Shown piece by piece: positions 1 through 14,032 of a stretch of DNA of 64,000 nt. The DNA is from Spirillospora albida. Lineage in GTDB: Bacteria > Actinomycetota > Actinomycetes > Streptosporangiales > Streptosporangiaceae. The stretch is taken from assembly GCF_000718255.1 (NCBI RefSeq), contig NZ_JOFJ01000017.1:1-64000 (forward strand), in the 5' to 3' direction. Position 1 is the first letter of the stretch. Every line of letters starts with the position of its first letter. Position numbers and translations under genes: made by a program. The notes under the pieces are model-generated. The model searched no databases and was not told the origin of the DNA. It saw only the letters and a list, made by a program, of their open reading frames with translations.

Positions 1-92
1 CCCGGCCCCAAAAGACCGGATCGATAAAGGCACTGGCTTTTAACACGCTGTTGAGTTCTCAAGAAACGGACACCCACCGCGCTCGACCCGCA
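1..92 (-). promoter_or_regulatory. rRNA operon leader (upstream of a 16S gene outside the window)
   Basis: Read on the minus strand, bases about 90 to 40 give GTTTCTTGAGAACTCAACAG followed by CGTGTTAAAAGCC. This is the conserved leader and antitermination segment that precedes 16S rRNA in actinomycete rrn operons. The 16S gene itself would begin to the left of base 1, so none of the rRNA body is seen. The same motif also occurs in 16S-23S spacers, but the two promoters just upstream fit the start of an operon better. Confidence 0.8.
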
Positions 93-123
93 TCCGCGAG
101 TCTCGCCCCGGGGCAACCCTTCT

Positions 124-151
124 AGCCTATCCGAGCCGCCTGGTTTGTCAA
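124..151 (-). promoter_or_regulatory. rrn promoter, proximal
   Basis: On the minus strand TTGACA (151-146) is followed after 16 bases by TAGGCT (129-124), a near-consensus vegetative promoter pointing into the rRNA leader. The start would lie near base 117, leaving a long leader before 16S, as is usual for rrn operons. Seen directly in the sequence; activity is inferred. Confidence 0.7.
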
Positions 152-277
152 ACTCTGGGCGGTTCGTCCCTCCACGTCCCATTTGGGCACGCCGAACGGC
201 GATCCATCTGATCTTTGGAGGTGTCCCCCGGGGCCGGCCGCCTTCTCTGCGTCCCGCTCCCCCGTGGGGCGTATAGA

Positions 278-306
278 ACGATAGGCCCCTCCGGCGAGGT
301 GGTCAA
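278..306 (-). promoter_or_regulatory. rrn promoter, distal
   Basis: On the minus strand TTGACC (306-301), a 17-base spacer and TATCGT (283-278) form a second promoter about 155 bases upstream of the first. Tandem promoters are usual for actinomycete rrn operons. The rest of bases 152-482 shows no gene; every reading frame there is short and unlike any family I know. Confidence 0.6.
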
Positions 307-482
307 ATCGACCGCTCCATCCTTCGAAACCCCAGGTGAGGCAGGCTTTTCCGAGGTTTGGACGGCGTCTGTGACGCCGCACCGTGACCGCAATGTGACG
401 TAGATCTACCGAGTCTCGACCAGGAAATGGTGAACGCCCGCCCGGATCGCTCCGGACGAGCGTCACGCCGAGCCGTGCGGCG

Positions 483-1760
483 TCAGGGGGCGGCCACGGC
501 GACCCCGCCCACGTTGCGCTTGCCCCGCCTCAGCACGAGGTAGCGCCCGTGCAGGAGGTCCGACGCGGTCGGCGCCGCGTCCTCGGACTCGACCTTCGCG
601 TTGTTCAGGTAGGCGCCGCCCTGCGCGATCGCGCGCCGCGCCTCCGACTTGCTCTTGCACAGGCCGGAGGCTGCGAGCAGGTCAGCGACGGTGGGCAGCT
701 CGCCGGGCGGCACCTCGGCGCGCGGGACCTCCGCGAGGGCTGAGCGCAGGGTCCGCTCGTCCAGCTCCTCCAGGGCGCCCTGCCCGAACAGGGCCTTGGA
801 CGCGGCGATGACGCTCGCGGTCTCGGCGGCGTCGTGGACGAGGGTCGTCATCTCCTCGGCCAGCGCGCGTTGCGGGATCCGCGCGGCGGGACGTTCCGCG
901 CCCTGCTTGATCAGGTCCTCGATCTCCTCGCGGGAGCGGAAGCTGAAGACCTTGAGGAACTTCTCGACGTCCCGGTCGTCGGCGTTGATCCAGAACTGGT
1001 AGAACGCGTACGGCGAGGTCAGCTCGGGGTCGAGCCAGTAGGTCTCCCCGCCTGCCGTCTTGCCGAACTTGGATCCGTCCGCCTTGGTCAGCAGCGGTGT
1101 GGTCAGGGCGTGCGCGCTGCCGCCCTCGACGCGCCGGATGAGGTCGACGCCCGCCGTGAGGTTGCCCCACTGGTCGCTGCCGCCCGTCTGGAGCCGGCAC
1201 CCGTACCGCCGGTACAGCTCCAGGAAGTCCATGGACTGGAGCAGGACGTAGCTGAACTCGGTGTAGCTCATCCCGGACGTGTCGAGCCGTGCCCTGACGG
1301 TCTCCCGGGCCAGCATCTTGTTGACCGGGAAGTGCTTGCCGATGTCGCGGAGGAACTCGATCGCGGTCATCGGGCCGGTCCAGTCGAGGTTGCTGACCAT
1401 GGTGGCGCCGGTCGGGCCCTCGTCGAAGTCGAGGAACTTCGACACCTGGGCGCGGATCCGCTCGACCCAGCCGGCGACGGTGTCCTCGGAGTTCAGTACG
1501 CGCTCGGCGCTCTTTCCGCTCGGGTCGCCGATGAGGCCGGTGGCGCCGCCGACGAGGCCGAGCGGCCGGTGGCCGGCGCGCTGGAACCGCCGCAGCACGA
1601 GGATCTGGATGAGGTTGCCGAGGTGCAGCGAGGGCGCCGTCGGGTCGAACCCGCAATACAGCGTGACCGGACCCGCGGCGAGCAGGGCGCGCATCTCGCC
1701 CTGGTCGGTGGACTGCGCGATCAGGTCGCGCCACGCGAGGTCGTCCAGGATGTCGGTCAC
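483..1760 (-). CDS. tyrS: tyrosyl-tRNA synthetase
   Basis: Charges tRNA-Tyr with tyrosine in the cytoplasm. The 425-residue product has the class I signature HLGN in a PSLHLGNLIQ context, the KMSKS-loop variant KFGKT, and a C-terminal S4 RNA-binding domain (SEARRAIAQGGAYLNN context), which is the bacterial TyrRS layout. I chose the GTG at 1760 (VTDILDDLAWRDL) because a purine-rich AGGGAGA lies just upstream; longer readings add residues unlike the family. It is the last gene of the minus-strand run before the rRNA promoters. A glycosylase gene lies 97 bases upstream. No T-box-like leader is evident. Confidence 0.96.
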   Translation of the reverse strand: MTDILDDLAWRDLIAQSTDQGEMRALLAAGPVTLYCGFDPTAPSLHLGNLIQILVLRRFQRAGHRPLGLVGGATGLIGDPSGKSAERVLNSEDTVAGWVERIRAQVSKFLDFDEGPTGATMVSNLDWTGPMTAIEFLRDIGKHFPVNKMLARETVRARLDTSGMSYTEFSYVLLQSMDFLELYRRYGCRLQTGGSDQWGNLTAGVDLIRRVEGGSAHALTTPLLTKADGSKFGKTAGGETYWLDPELTSPYAFYQFWINADDRDVEKFLKVFSFRSREEIEDLIKQGAERPAARIPQRALAEEMTTLVHDAAETASVIAASKALFGQGALEELDERTLRSALAEVPRAEVPPGELPTVADLLAASGLCKSKSEARRAIAQGGAYLNNAKVESEDAAPTASDLLHGRYLVLRRGKRNVGGVAVAAP

Positions 1761-1857
1761 GTTCTCCCTCGTCTCCGCCTTGCTCTGTGCCGCGTCCACC
1801 AGCCTGCCCGATGGACCGCGCTCCACGGTAGCGATATTCGCCGCCCGTCGGCGCCGC

Positions 1858-2490
1858 TCACCCCTCCGCGGGAACCGCGCGCCGGACCCGGGGGACGTGG
1901 GCCCGGTAGGGGGACACGGTGGGGTCGCCGTCGATCCAGAACCGCCAGGGGGTCTCCTTGGCGCTGGACACGCCCGTCCGCGGGCCCGTCCTGATGAGTT
2001 CGGGGGCCGGCGCCGTGCCGGCGTGGACGGTCAGCTCCCCGGGCGTGCAGACGTCCAGGCCGTCGTGCGCGCGGTCGATGCCGAGCGCCTGGCAGAGCCG
2101 CGCGGGCCCGCGGGCCAGGTCGCGGTCGGACGATCGGGGCCGCCGCGCCCGCGCCGTCTCCACGCCCTCGATGATCTCGCCGGCGCGCAGCAGGACGGCC
2201 ATGCACGTCCCGTCCGGCCCGCAGACGAGGTTCATGCAGAAGTGCATGCCGTAGGTGAAGTACACGTAGACGAAGCCGGGCGGCCCGAACATGACGGCGT
2301 TCCGCCGGGTCGGCCCCCGGTACCCGTGGGACGCGGGATCGAGCGGCCCCGCGTACGCCTCGACCTCCGTGAGGCGGACCGCGACCGTGCCCTCGGGGGT
2401 GCGGTGCCGGAGCACCCGGCCGAGGAGGGCGGGCGCGGCCTCGTCCACCGGGCGGTCGAAGAAGTCGCGGGGCAGCAGCGTTCCGTCCAT
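1858..2490 (-). CDS. DNA-3-methyladenine glycosylase, AAG/MPG family
   Basis: Base-excision repair enzyme that removes alkylated purines such as 3-methyladenine. The 210-residue product matches the AAG fold: [18 protein letters not shown] carries the catalytic Glu context, and [20 protein letters not shown] and [13 protein letters not shown] are the family core. The length is typical of bacterial members. It lies between argH and tyrS, all on the minus strand, a linkage common in actinobacteria. The ATG at 2490 is the natural start; a small extension is possible but not needed. Confidence 0.92.
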   Translation of the reverse strand: MDGTLLPRDFFDRPVDEAAPALLGRVLRHRTPEGTVAVRLTEVEAYAGPLDPASHGYRGPTRRNAVMFGPPGFVYVYFTYGMHFCMNLVCGPDGTCMAVLLRAGEIIEGVETARARRPRSSDRDLARGPARLCQALGIDRAHDGLDVCTPGELTVHAGTAPAPELIRTGPRTGVSSAKETPWRFWIDGDPTVSPYRAHVPRVRRAVPAEG

Positions 2491-2616
2491 CGCCTCACCG
2501 TGATGTCGCCGGGATCCACCGGTTCGCCAGCATACGAGCCGCCCGCGACAGAATCGGTCCCCTGTCCGCGCCCGGCCTCCCCGGCCCGGCGGGCCGGGGA
2601 GGCTGCGGACGGTGCG

Positions 2617-4068
<1,452 letters not shown>

Positions 4069-4144
4069 TCAGCGCTTGTGCCTTCGATGCCCATCCCACC
4101 ACGCCCGGCGCGGCCGCGCGCGCCGGGCGGGGAGGGCGCGCGTG

Positions 4145-5347
4145 TCAGGCGCCGAGGTCGCGGTCCCGCTTCGCCGCGATCTTGCTCGGCAGGCTCCACA
4201 GTTCGACGAAGCCCTTGGCGAGGCTCTGGTCGAAGGTGTCGCCGGTGTCGTAGGTGGCGAGGTCGTGGCTGTAGAGGGACGCGGCGCTGCGCCGGCCGGT
4301 GACGACGGCCCGGCCGCCGTGCAGCGTCATGCGGACCTCGCCGGTGACGGCCCGCTGGGCGTCGCCGATGAAGGAGTCCAGGGCGTCCTTCAGCGGGGAG
4401 AACCAGAGGCCGTCGTAGACGAGCTCGCCCCACCGCTGGTCGACGGACCGCTTGAAGCGGGCGAGGTCGCGCTCGACGGTGACGTTCTCCAGCTCCATGT
4501 GCGCGGTGATCAGCGCGATGGCGGCGGGCGCCTCGTACACCTCGCGGCTCTTGATGCCGACGAGCCGGTCCTCGACCATGTCGATGCGGCCGACGCCCTG
4601 CGCGCCCGCCCGCGCGTTCAGCTCGGCGATGATCTGGTACGGGGTGAGGGCCCGGCCGTCGAGGCGGACGGGGACGCCGCCCTCGAAGGCGATGACGACC
4701 TCGTCGGCCTCGCGGAGCTGCGCCGGGTCGGCGGTGTAGTCGTAGACGTCCTCGATGGGGCCGTTCCAGATGTCCTCGAGGAAGCCGGTCTCGACGGCGC
4801 GGCCCCACAGGTTCTGGTCGATGGAGTAGGGCGACTTCGACGTGACGTCGATCGGCAGGCCCTTCTCCTCGGCGAACGCGATGGCCTTGTCGCGCGTCCA
4901 GGCGAAGTCGCGGGCGGGCGCGATGACCTTGAGCTCGGGCGCGAGGGCGGACAGCCCGGCCTCGAACCGGACCTGGTCGTTGCCCTTGCCGGTGCAGCCG
5001 TGCGAGACGGTCGTCCCGCCGTACTGCCGGGCGGCGGTGACGAGGTGCTTGACGATCAGCGGCCGGGACAGCGCGGACAGCAGCGGGTAGCGGTCCATGT
5101 AGAGGGCGTTGGCCTGGAGGGCCGGGACGCAGAAGTCCCTGGCGAACTCCTCCTTGGCGTCGACGACGACGGACTCGACGGCACCGCAGGCGAGGGCGCG
5201 CAGCCGGATGGCCTCGAGGTCCTCGCCGCCCTGGCCGAGGTCGACGGCGACGGCGATGACCTCGCCGCCGGTCTGCTCGGCGAGGTACGGGATGGCCACG
5301 GAGGTGTCGAGGCCCCCGGAGTACGCGAGGACGACCCGCTCGCTCAT
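4145..5347 (-). CDS. argG: argininosuccinate synthase
   Basis: Joins citrulline and aspartate using ATP to form argininosuccinate. The 400-residue protein opens with the N-type ATP pyrophosphatase motif AYSGGLDTS (residues about 8-16) and contains the citrulline and aspartate binding core ([15 protein letters not shown] context). The ATG at 5347 has GGGAG upstream. It sits between argR and argH. The 72-base gap to argR has no strong promoter that I can see, so it is probably read from the argC promoter. Confidence 0.97.
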   Translation of the reverse strand: MSERVVLAYSGGLDTSVAIPYLAEQTGGEVIAVAVDLGQGGEDLEAIRLRALACGAVESVVVDAKEEFARDFCVPALQANALYMDRYPLLSALSRPLIVKHLVTAARQYGGTTVSHGCTGKGNDQVRFEAGLSALAPELKVIAPARDFAWTRDKAIAFAEEKGLPIDVTSKSPYSIDQNLWGRAVETGFLEDIWNGPIEDVYDYTADPAQLREADEVVIAFEGGVPVRLDGRALTPYQIIAELNARAGAQGVGRIDMVEDRLVGIKSREVYEAPAAIALITAHMELENVTVERDLARFKRSVDQRWGELVYDGLWFSPLKDALDSFIGDAQRAVTGEVRMTLHGGRAVVTGRRSAASLYSHDLATYDTGDTFDQSLAKGFVELWSLPSKIAAKRDRDLGA

Positions 5348-5419
5348 GATCTTTATCTCCCTGGAAAGAATGCGTGGTCTGGTGGTCGTGCGGTGCCGGA
5401 TGCGGGGCGCGGCGCGCCC

Positions 5420-8040
<2,621 letters not shown>

Positions 8041-8044
<4 letters not shown>

Positions 8045-8969
8045 GCCGTCTCCTCCTCGGCCGTCTCCCGAACGAGCGGCCCCGCGGGGGCGGGCACCAC
8101 CATCGTTCCGATCCCCTCGTCGGTGAAGATCTCCAGCAGCAGCGCGTGCGGCTTGCGTCCGTCCAGCACGTGGGCCTGCGGGACGCCGCCGCGCACCGCC
8201 GCCAGGCACGCCTCCATCTTCGGCACCATCCCGGACGACAGGCCGGGCAGCAGCGCGGCCAGCTCGTCGGTGGTGAGCCGGTCGATCACGTCGTCGGTGT
8301 CGGGCCAGTTCGCATAGAGGCCCTCGACATCGGTGAGGACGACGAGCTTCGCGGCGTCCAGCGCGACGGCGATCGCGGCGGCGGCGGTGTCGGCGTTGAC
8401 GTTGAAGACCTCGCCGTCGTCGCCGCGCGCGACGCTGGAGATGACCGGGATCCGGCCGTCGTCCAGCAGCGCCCGCACCACTCCGACCTGCACCTCGACG
8501 ATCTCGCCGACCTGGCCGATGTCGACCGGCGCGCCGTCCACGACGGCGTGCTTGCGCTCGGCGGTGAACAGGTTCGCGTCCTCGCCGGACATGCCGAGGG
8601 CGAACGGGCCGTGCCGGTTGATCAGCCCGACGACGTCGCGCTGCACCTGGCCGGTGAGGACCATCCGGACGACCTCCATGGCCTCCGGCGTCGTCACCCG
8701 CAGCCCGGCGGTGAAAGTCGAGTCGATCCCGCTGGCCTCCAGCGCCGCGTTGATCTGCGGGCCGCCGCCGTGCACGATCACGGGCCTGAGCCCCGCGTAG
8801 CGGAGGAACACGACGTCCTCGGCGAACGAGTGCCGCAGCGCCGGGTCGGACATCGCGTGCCCGCCGTACTTGATCACGACGGTCCGGCCGTGGAACCGCT
8901 CCAGCCACGGCAGCGCCTTGATCAGCGTCTCGGCCTTCGCCATCACGCCCGCCCGGCCGTTCGTCCCGG

Positions 8970-8973
<4 letters not shown>
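8041..8973 (-). CDS. argB: acetylglutamate kinase
   Basis: Phosphorylates N-acetylglutamate. The 310-residue protein has the amino-acid-kinase motifs [10 protein letters not shown] and [11 protein letters not shown] near the N-terminus and [14 protein letters not shown] later. The ATG at 8973 overlaps the argJ stop (ATGA). A GTG/ATG pair about 30 bases downstream is a weaker alternative start. ArgB is the usual feedback-inhibited step in bacteria that use ArgJ. Confidence 0.95.
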
Positions 8974-11208
<2,235 letters not shown>

Positions 11209-11285
11209 CAATTTTGGGACCCGATCAGGATATTTCGGCACCTAATGATTTGCCCTCTAACTTTCAGGCGGCTAACCTCACCGCC

Positions 11286-11801
11286 ATGAAGGAACTCGGC
11301 TTCGGCGACCTCCTGGACATCGGGCCCATGGAGGAGTGGCCGATCGGGCGGCTGTTCGCGGTCGCCTCCCGCCTGTCGGGCCCCGCCGTCTGGCGCACCA
11401 TCGAGCGGCACGGCCTCAGCCCCACCGGGTTCTTCCTGCTGCGCATCCTCGTCGTCGAGGACGGCCTGCGCGCCGGCGAGATCGCCAAGCGGCTGATGGT
11501 GACGCCCGCGTCCGTCACCTCGGTCGTCGACACGCTGGAGCGCAACGGCCACGTCGTCCGGGAGCGCAGCCACCGCGACCGGCGCGGCGTGCTCATCCGC
11601 ATCACCGACTCCGGCCGCCGCCTCATCGCGGAGAAGTCCGGGCCCATCGGCCGCGACCTCGGCCGCCTCTACGGCTTCATCGACCCGGCCGACGAGCCCG
11701 CCGTCCGCCGGTTCCTGCTCGGCCTGATCCAGCAGTTCGACAGCCACTCCCCCGAACGGTTCTGCGCCCCCGAGGGGGACGCGAAGGGAGACGACACGTG
11801 A
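11286..11801 (+). CDS. MarR-family transcriptional regulator
   Basis: The 171-residue protein has the MarR winged-helix layout: RHGLSPTGFFLLRILVVEDG, then the recognition helix region LMVTPASVTSVVDTLERNGHV and the wing with the RSHRDRRGVLIRITDSGRR signature. I chose the ATG at 11286 (MKELGFGDLLDIG) because the upstream frame runs through the argC promoter. Its stop overlaps the start of the ABC ATPase gene (GTGA), so it most likely represses this exporter operon. A plausible -10, TAACTT, lies at 11258-11263. The ligand is unknown. Confidence 0.9.
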   Translation: MKELGFGDLLDIGPMEEWPIGRLFAVASRLSGPAVWRTIERHGLSPTGFFLLRILVVEDGLRAGEIAKRLMVTPASVTSVVDTLERNGHVVRERSHRDRRGVLIRITDSGRRLIAEKSGPIGRDLGRLYGFIDPADEPAVRRFLLGLIQQFDSHSPERFCAPEGDAKGDDT

Positions 11802-12766
11802 CCGCACCGCCCGGGGCCGCCGTCCGCACGGCCGGCCTCCAGAAGACCTACCCGGCATCCGGCCCGCGACCCGCCGTGCCCGCCGTCCAGGGCATCGACC
11901 TGGACGTCCCGCGCGGCGAGTTCTTCGGGCTCCTCGGCCCGAACGGCGCCGGCAAGTCGACCACCATCGGCATGCTCACCACCCTCGTCGTCCCGACCGG
12001 CGGCACCGCGCACGTCTGCGGGCTGGACGTCGTGCGGGACGCCGTCGAGATCAAGCGGCGGATCGGCGTCGTGTCGCAGAACAACACCCTCGACAGCGAC
12101 CTCACCGTCGCCGAGAACCTGGAGTTCCGCGGCCGGTTCTTCGGCCTCGGCGCCCGCGAGGCCCGCAAGCGCGCCGACGAACTGCTCGAGCTGTTCGGGC
12201 TGGGCGACACGCGCGGCGGCAACCCGTTCGAGATCTCCGGCGGGCAGGCCAAACGGGTCATGATCTGCCGGGCGCTCGTCCACGGCCCCGAGGTCCTGTT
12301 CCTGGACGAGCCGACCGCCGGCCTCGACCCGCAGACCCGCACCAACCTGTGGGAGGTGCTGCGCGAACTGCAGGCGTCCGGCCAGACCATCCTGCTCACC
12401 ACCCACTACATGGAGGAGGCCGAGGCGCTCTGCGACCGGGTCGCGGTCGTCGACCACGGCAAGATCCTCGCCAGCGGCACCGTCGACCAGCTGAAGGGCA
12501 CCGCGGGCGCCGACACCGTCATCACCGTCGCCTACGACGCGCCCCCGCCCGACCGGATCCACGCCCTCGCCGACCGGACCGGCATCAGCAAGGTCGAGAT
12601 CAACGGCGGCCAGGTCCGGGTCTTCGCCACCGAACCGGACGGACTGCTCGGCGAGCTCGTCGCCCTCGGGGCCGCGGAGGGCGTCGGCGTCACCGACGCC
12701 AGCCAGCTGCGCCCCAGCCTGGAGACCGTCTTCCTCACCCTCACCGGAAGGGACTACCGCGAGTGA
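11798..12766 (+). CDS. ABC transporter ATP-binding protein, DrrA type
   Basis: The 322-residue ATPase has Walker A GPNGAGKST, the signature EISGGQAKRV, Walker B VLFLDEPTAGLDP and the switch His in LTTHYMEEAE. The C-terminal extension of about 90 residues is as in DrrA/NodI-like exporters. The GTG at 11798 has AAGGGAG upstream and overlaps the MarR gene. It overlaps the permease gene by four bases. The substrate is not predictable; drug or lipid export is the family norm. Confidence 0.93.
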   Translation: MTAPPGAAVRTAGLQKTYPASGPRPAVPAVQGIDLDVPRGEFFGLLGPNGAGKSTTIGMLTTLVVPTGGTAHVCGLDVVRDAVEIKRRIGVVSQNNTLDSDLTVAENLEFRGRFFGLGAREARKRADELLELFGLGDTRGGNPFEISGGQAKRVMICRALVHGPEVLFLDEPTAGLDPQTRTNLWEVLRELQASGQTILLTTHYMEEAEALCDRVAVVDHGKILASGTVDQLKGTAGADTVITVAYDAPPPDRIHALADRTGISKVEINGGQVRVFATEPDGLLGELVALGAAEGVGVTDASQLRPSLETVFLTLTGRDYRE

Positions 12767-13602
12767 CCGCACCCGTCCTGGCCCCGCCGCCCCCGGCGCG
12801 GGCGACGCTGCCCCGCACGTTCGCGGCGATGATGGCCCGCGAGGCGCGGGTCATGCGCAAGAACTTTTTGTCGACGTTCGTCCGGGTGCTGGTGCAGCCG
12901 GTCATGTTCGTCTTCGTGTTCGCCTACGTCCTGCCGAAGCTCGGCGGCGGCGCGATGGCGGGCGGCCCCGGCGGGCCCACGTTCTCCACGATCCTCGTGC
13001 CCGGCCTCGTCGGCTCGTCCATCATCATGCAGGCGATGATGGCGGTGATCTTCCCGCTGATGATGGAGCTGAACTGGCAGAAGTCCATCACCGACCGGGC
13101 GCTCGCGCCGGTCCCGATCCCGCTGCTGGCCGTCCAGAAGATCCTCGCGGCGGCGCTGCAGGGCCTCATCGGCGGGCTCCTGGTGTTCCCCGCCGTGCTG
13201 TTCATCCACGCCGACGGCCAGGCGCCCGAGGTGCACGTGGCGAACTGGCCGGTGCTGATCGTCGTGATGCTCGCCGGATCGCTGCTCGCGGCGGCGGGCG
13301 GGCTGCTGCTCGGCACCCTGCTCAACCCGCAGAAGGTGCAGGTGCTGTTCGCCATCGTCCTGCTGCCCATGACGATGCTCGGCTGCGTCTACTACCCGTG
13401 GTCGGCGCTTGAGGACATCCGCTGGCTGCAGATCGTCAGCCTGTTCAACCCGCTCGTCTACATCAGCGAGGGGCTGCGGGCCGCCCTCACCCCGGACATC
13501 CCCCACATGCCCGCGTGGGCGTTCCTGCTCGCCGTCCTCGGCGGGACGGTCCTACTGACCTGGGCGGCGACCCGCACCTTCACCAAGCGCGTCCTGACCT
13601 GA
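12763..13602 (+). CDS. ABC-2 type permease, DrrB type
   Basis: The 279-residue membrane subunit has about six hydrophobic segments (for example QPVMFVFVFAYVLPKLGG, LLVFPAVLF, VLIVVMLAGSLLAAAGG, FLLAVLGGTVLLTWAA). It carries the ABC-2 motif region LLGTLLNPQKVQVLFAIVLL before MTMLGCVYYPWSAL. It starts with GTG inside the ATPase stop. It is the last gene of the MarR-ATPase-permease operon and ends 25 bases before a strong stem-loop. Confidence 0.92.
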   Translation: MTAPVLAPPPPARATLPRTFAAMMAREARVMRKNFLSTFVRVLVQPVMFVFVFAYVLPKLGGGAMAGGPGGPTFSTILVPGLVGSSIIMQAMMAVIFPLMMELNWQKSITDRALAPVPIPLLAVQKILAAALQGLIGGLLVFPAVLFIHADGQAPEVHVANWPVLIVVMLAGSLLAAAGGLLLGTLLNPQKVQVLFAIVLLPMTMLGCVYYPWSALEDIRWLQIVSLFNPLVYISEGLRAALTPDIPHMPAWAFLLAVLGGTVLLTWAATRTFTKRVLT

Positions 13603-13626
13603 GCCGGCCGCGCCGGGCGCAGGAGC

Positions 13627-13659
13627 GGGGACCGGGGGTTTAGCCGCCCCCCGGTCCCC
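13627..13659. terminator. stem-loop between convergent units
   Basis: GGGGACCGGGGG (13627-13638) pairs with CCCCCGGTCCCC (13648-13659), 12 perfect base pairs with a 9-base loop. It lies between the permease stop (13602, plus) and the 3' end of the tandem RNAs (about 13688, minus), so it can end transcription from both sides. There is no T-run, as is common in actinobacteria. Confidence 0.75.
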
Positions 13660-13687
13660 TGGGCTGCCGCCCGTTCGGCACGCCGGC

Positions 13688-13800
13688 ACGTGGATGGACG
13701 CGGATCATGCTCAAGCCCTCGCGCGTTACCTTTACGCCATCGCTCCATGAAGCGGAGCGAGCCGGAATCGAACCAGCATCTCGATGGTCATCGTCCACGT
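13688..13800 (-). ncRNA. tRNA-like structured RNA 2 (closed-acceptor, permuted order)
   Basis: Read on the minus strand. A T-arm GCTGG-TTCGATT-CCGGC (13777-13761) is followed at once by acceptor strand TCGCTCC (13760-13754), loop GCTTCAT, then GGAGCGA (13746-13740), which pairs perfectly with TCGCTCC. Next come T8-G9 and a D-arm GCGT-AAAGGTA-ACGC (13737-13723) with the GGTA of real D-loops. The outer strands ACGTGGA (13800-13794) and TCCACGT (13694-13688) are complementary. So the 3' half of a tRNA precedes the 5' half, with a closed acceptor stem. No normal anticodon arm was found. Alternatives: permuted tRNA gene, Y RNA of YrlA type, or decayed tRNA fragments. Confidence 0.72.
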
Positions 13801-13823
13801 CCGCGCGATCCGGCGATCGGCGG
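13801..13823 (-). other. hairpin separating the two tRNA-like RNAs
   Basis: On the minus strand CCGC-CGATC (13823-13815), loop GCCG, GATCG, one bulged C, GCGG (down to 13801) forms a GC-rich nine-pair hairpin between the RNA 1 closing strand and RNA 2. It could be a processing site or a pause/termination element. This is structural reading by eye only. Confidence 0.45.
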
Positions 13824-13836
13824 CGAATGCTGAAAC

Positions 13837-13974
13837 TGGAGCGAGAGTCTGAGATTGAGCGGGCGGCCGCCTCTACCGGTTGGGCCACCCCGGCGCGAAT
13901 GCCGGGGGCGGGATTCGAACCCGCACTGTCACACGCCCTGATCAGCTTCGACTTCAGCTTCAGATTGCGCTCCA
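13837..13974 (-). ncRNA. tRNA-like structured RNA 1 (closed-acceptor, permuted order)
   Basis: Read on the minus strand. A T-arm GCGGG-TTCGAAT-CCCGC (13924-13908) leads directly into acceptor strand CCCCGGC (13907-13901), loop ATTCGC, and GCCGGGG (13894-13888), a perfect seven-pair hairpin. Then come T8-G9 and a D-arm GCC-CAACCGGTAGA-GGC (13885-13869) with canonical GGTA. Flanks pair in order: GGGCG (13938-13934) with CGCCC (13865-13861), TCTGA (13964-13960) with TCAGA (13852-13848), and TGGAGCG (13974-13968) with CGCTCCA (13843-13837). This gives a long stem where an anticodon arm would be. The same architecture is repeated in RNA 2. The exact ends are uncertain. Confidence 0.75.
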
Positions 13975-13980
13975 TGCGCA

Positions 13981-14008
13981 CCCCCCGCGCTCTGACGGGG
14001 GGATCCTA
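13981..14008 (-). promoter_or_regulatory. stem-loop and possible -10 before RNA 1
   Basis: CCCCCC (13981-13986) and GGGGGG (13997-14002) can form a hairpin with a ten-base loop. On the minus strand TAGGAT (14008-14003), a good actinobacterial -10, sits just before it, 25 bases after the stop of the unknown gene. No convincing -35 was found. Either RNA 1 has its own promoter here, or the hairpin marks processing of a longer transcript. Confidence 0.35.
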
Positions 14009-14032
14009 TTCAGTTGTCGGGTGGCTCATCGG

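Noticed and set aside
430..480. Intrinsic terminator after tyrS
   Set aside because: Only a five-pair CGCTC/GAGCG stem without a T-run; too weak to list.
13869..13924. Two ordinary tRNA genes
   Set aside because: Each T-arm lacks a matching 5' half upstream with D-arm and anticodon arm. The matching acceptor strand lies downstream in both cases.
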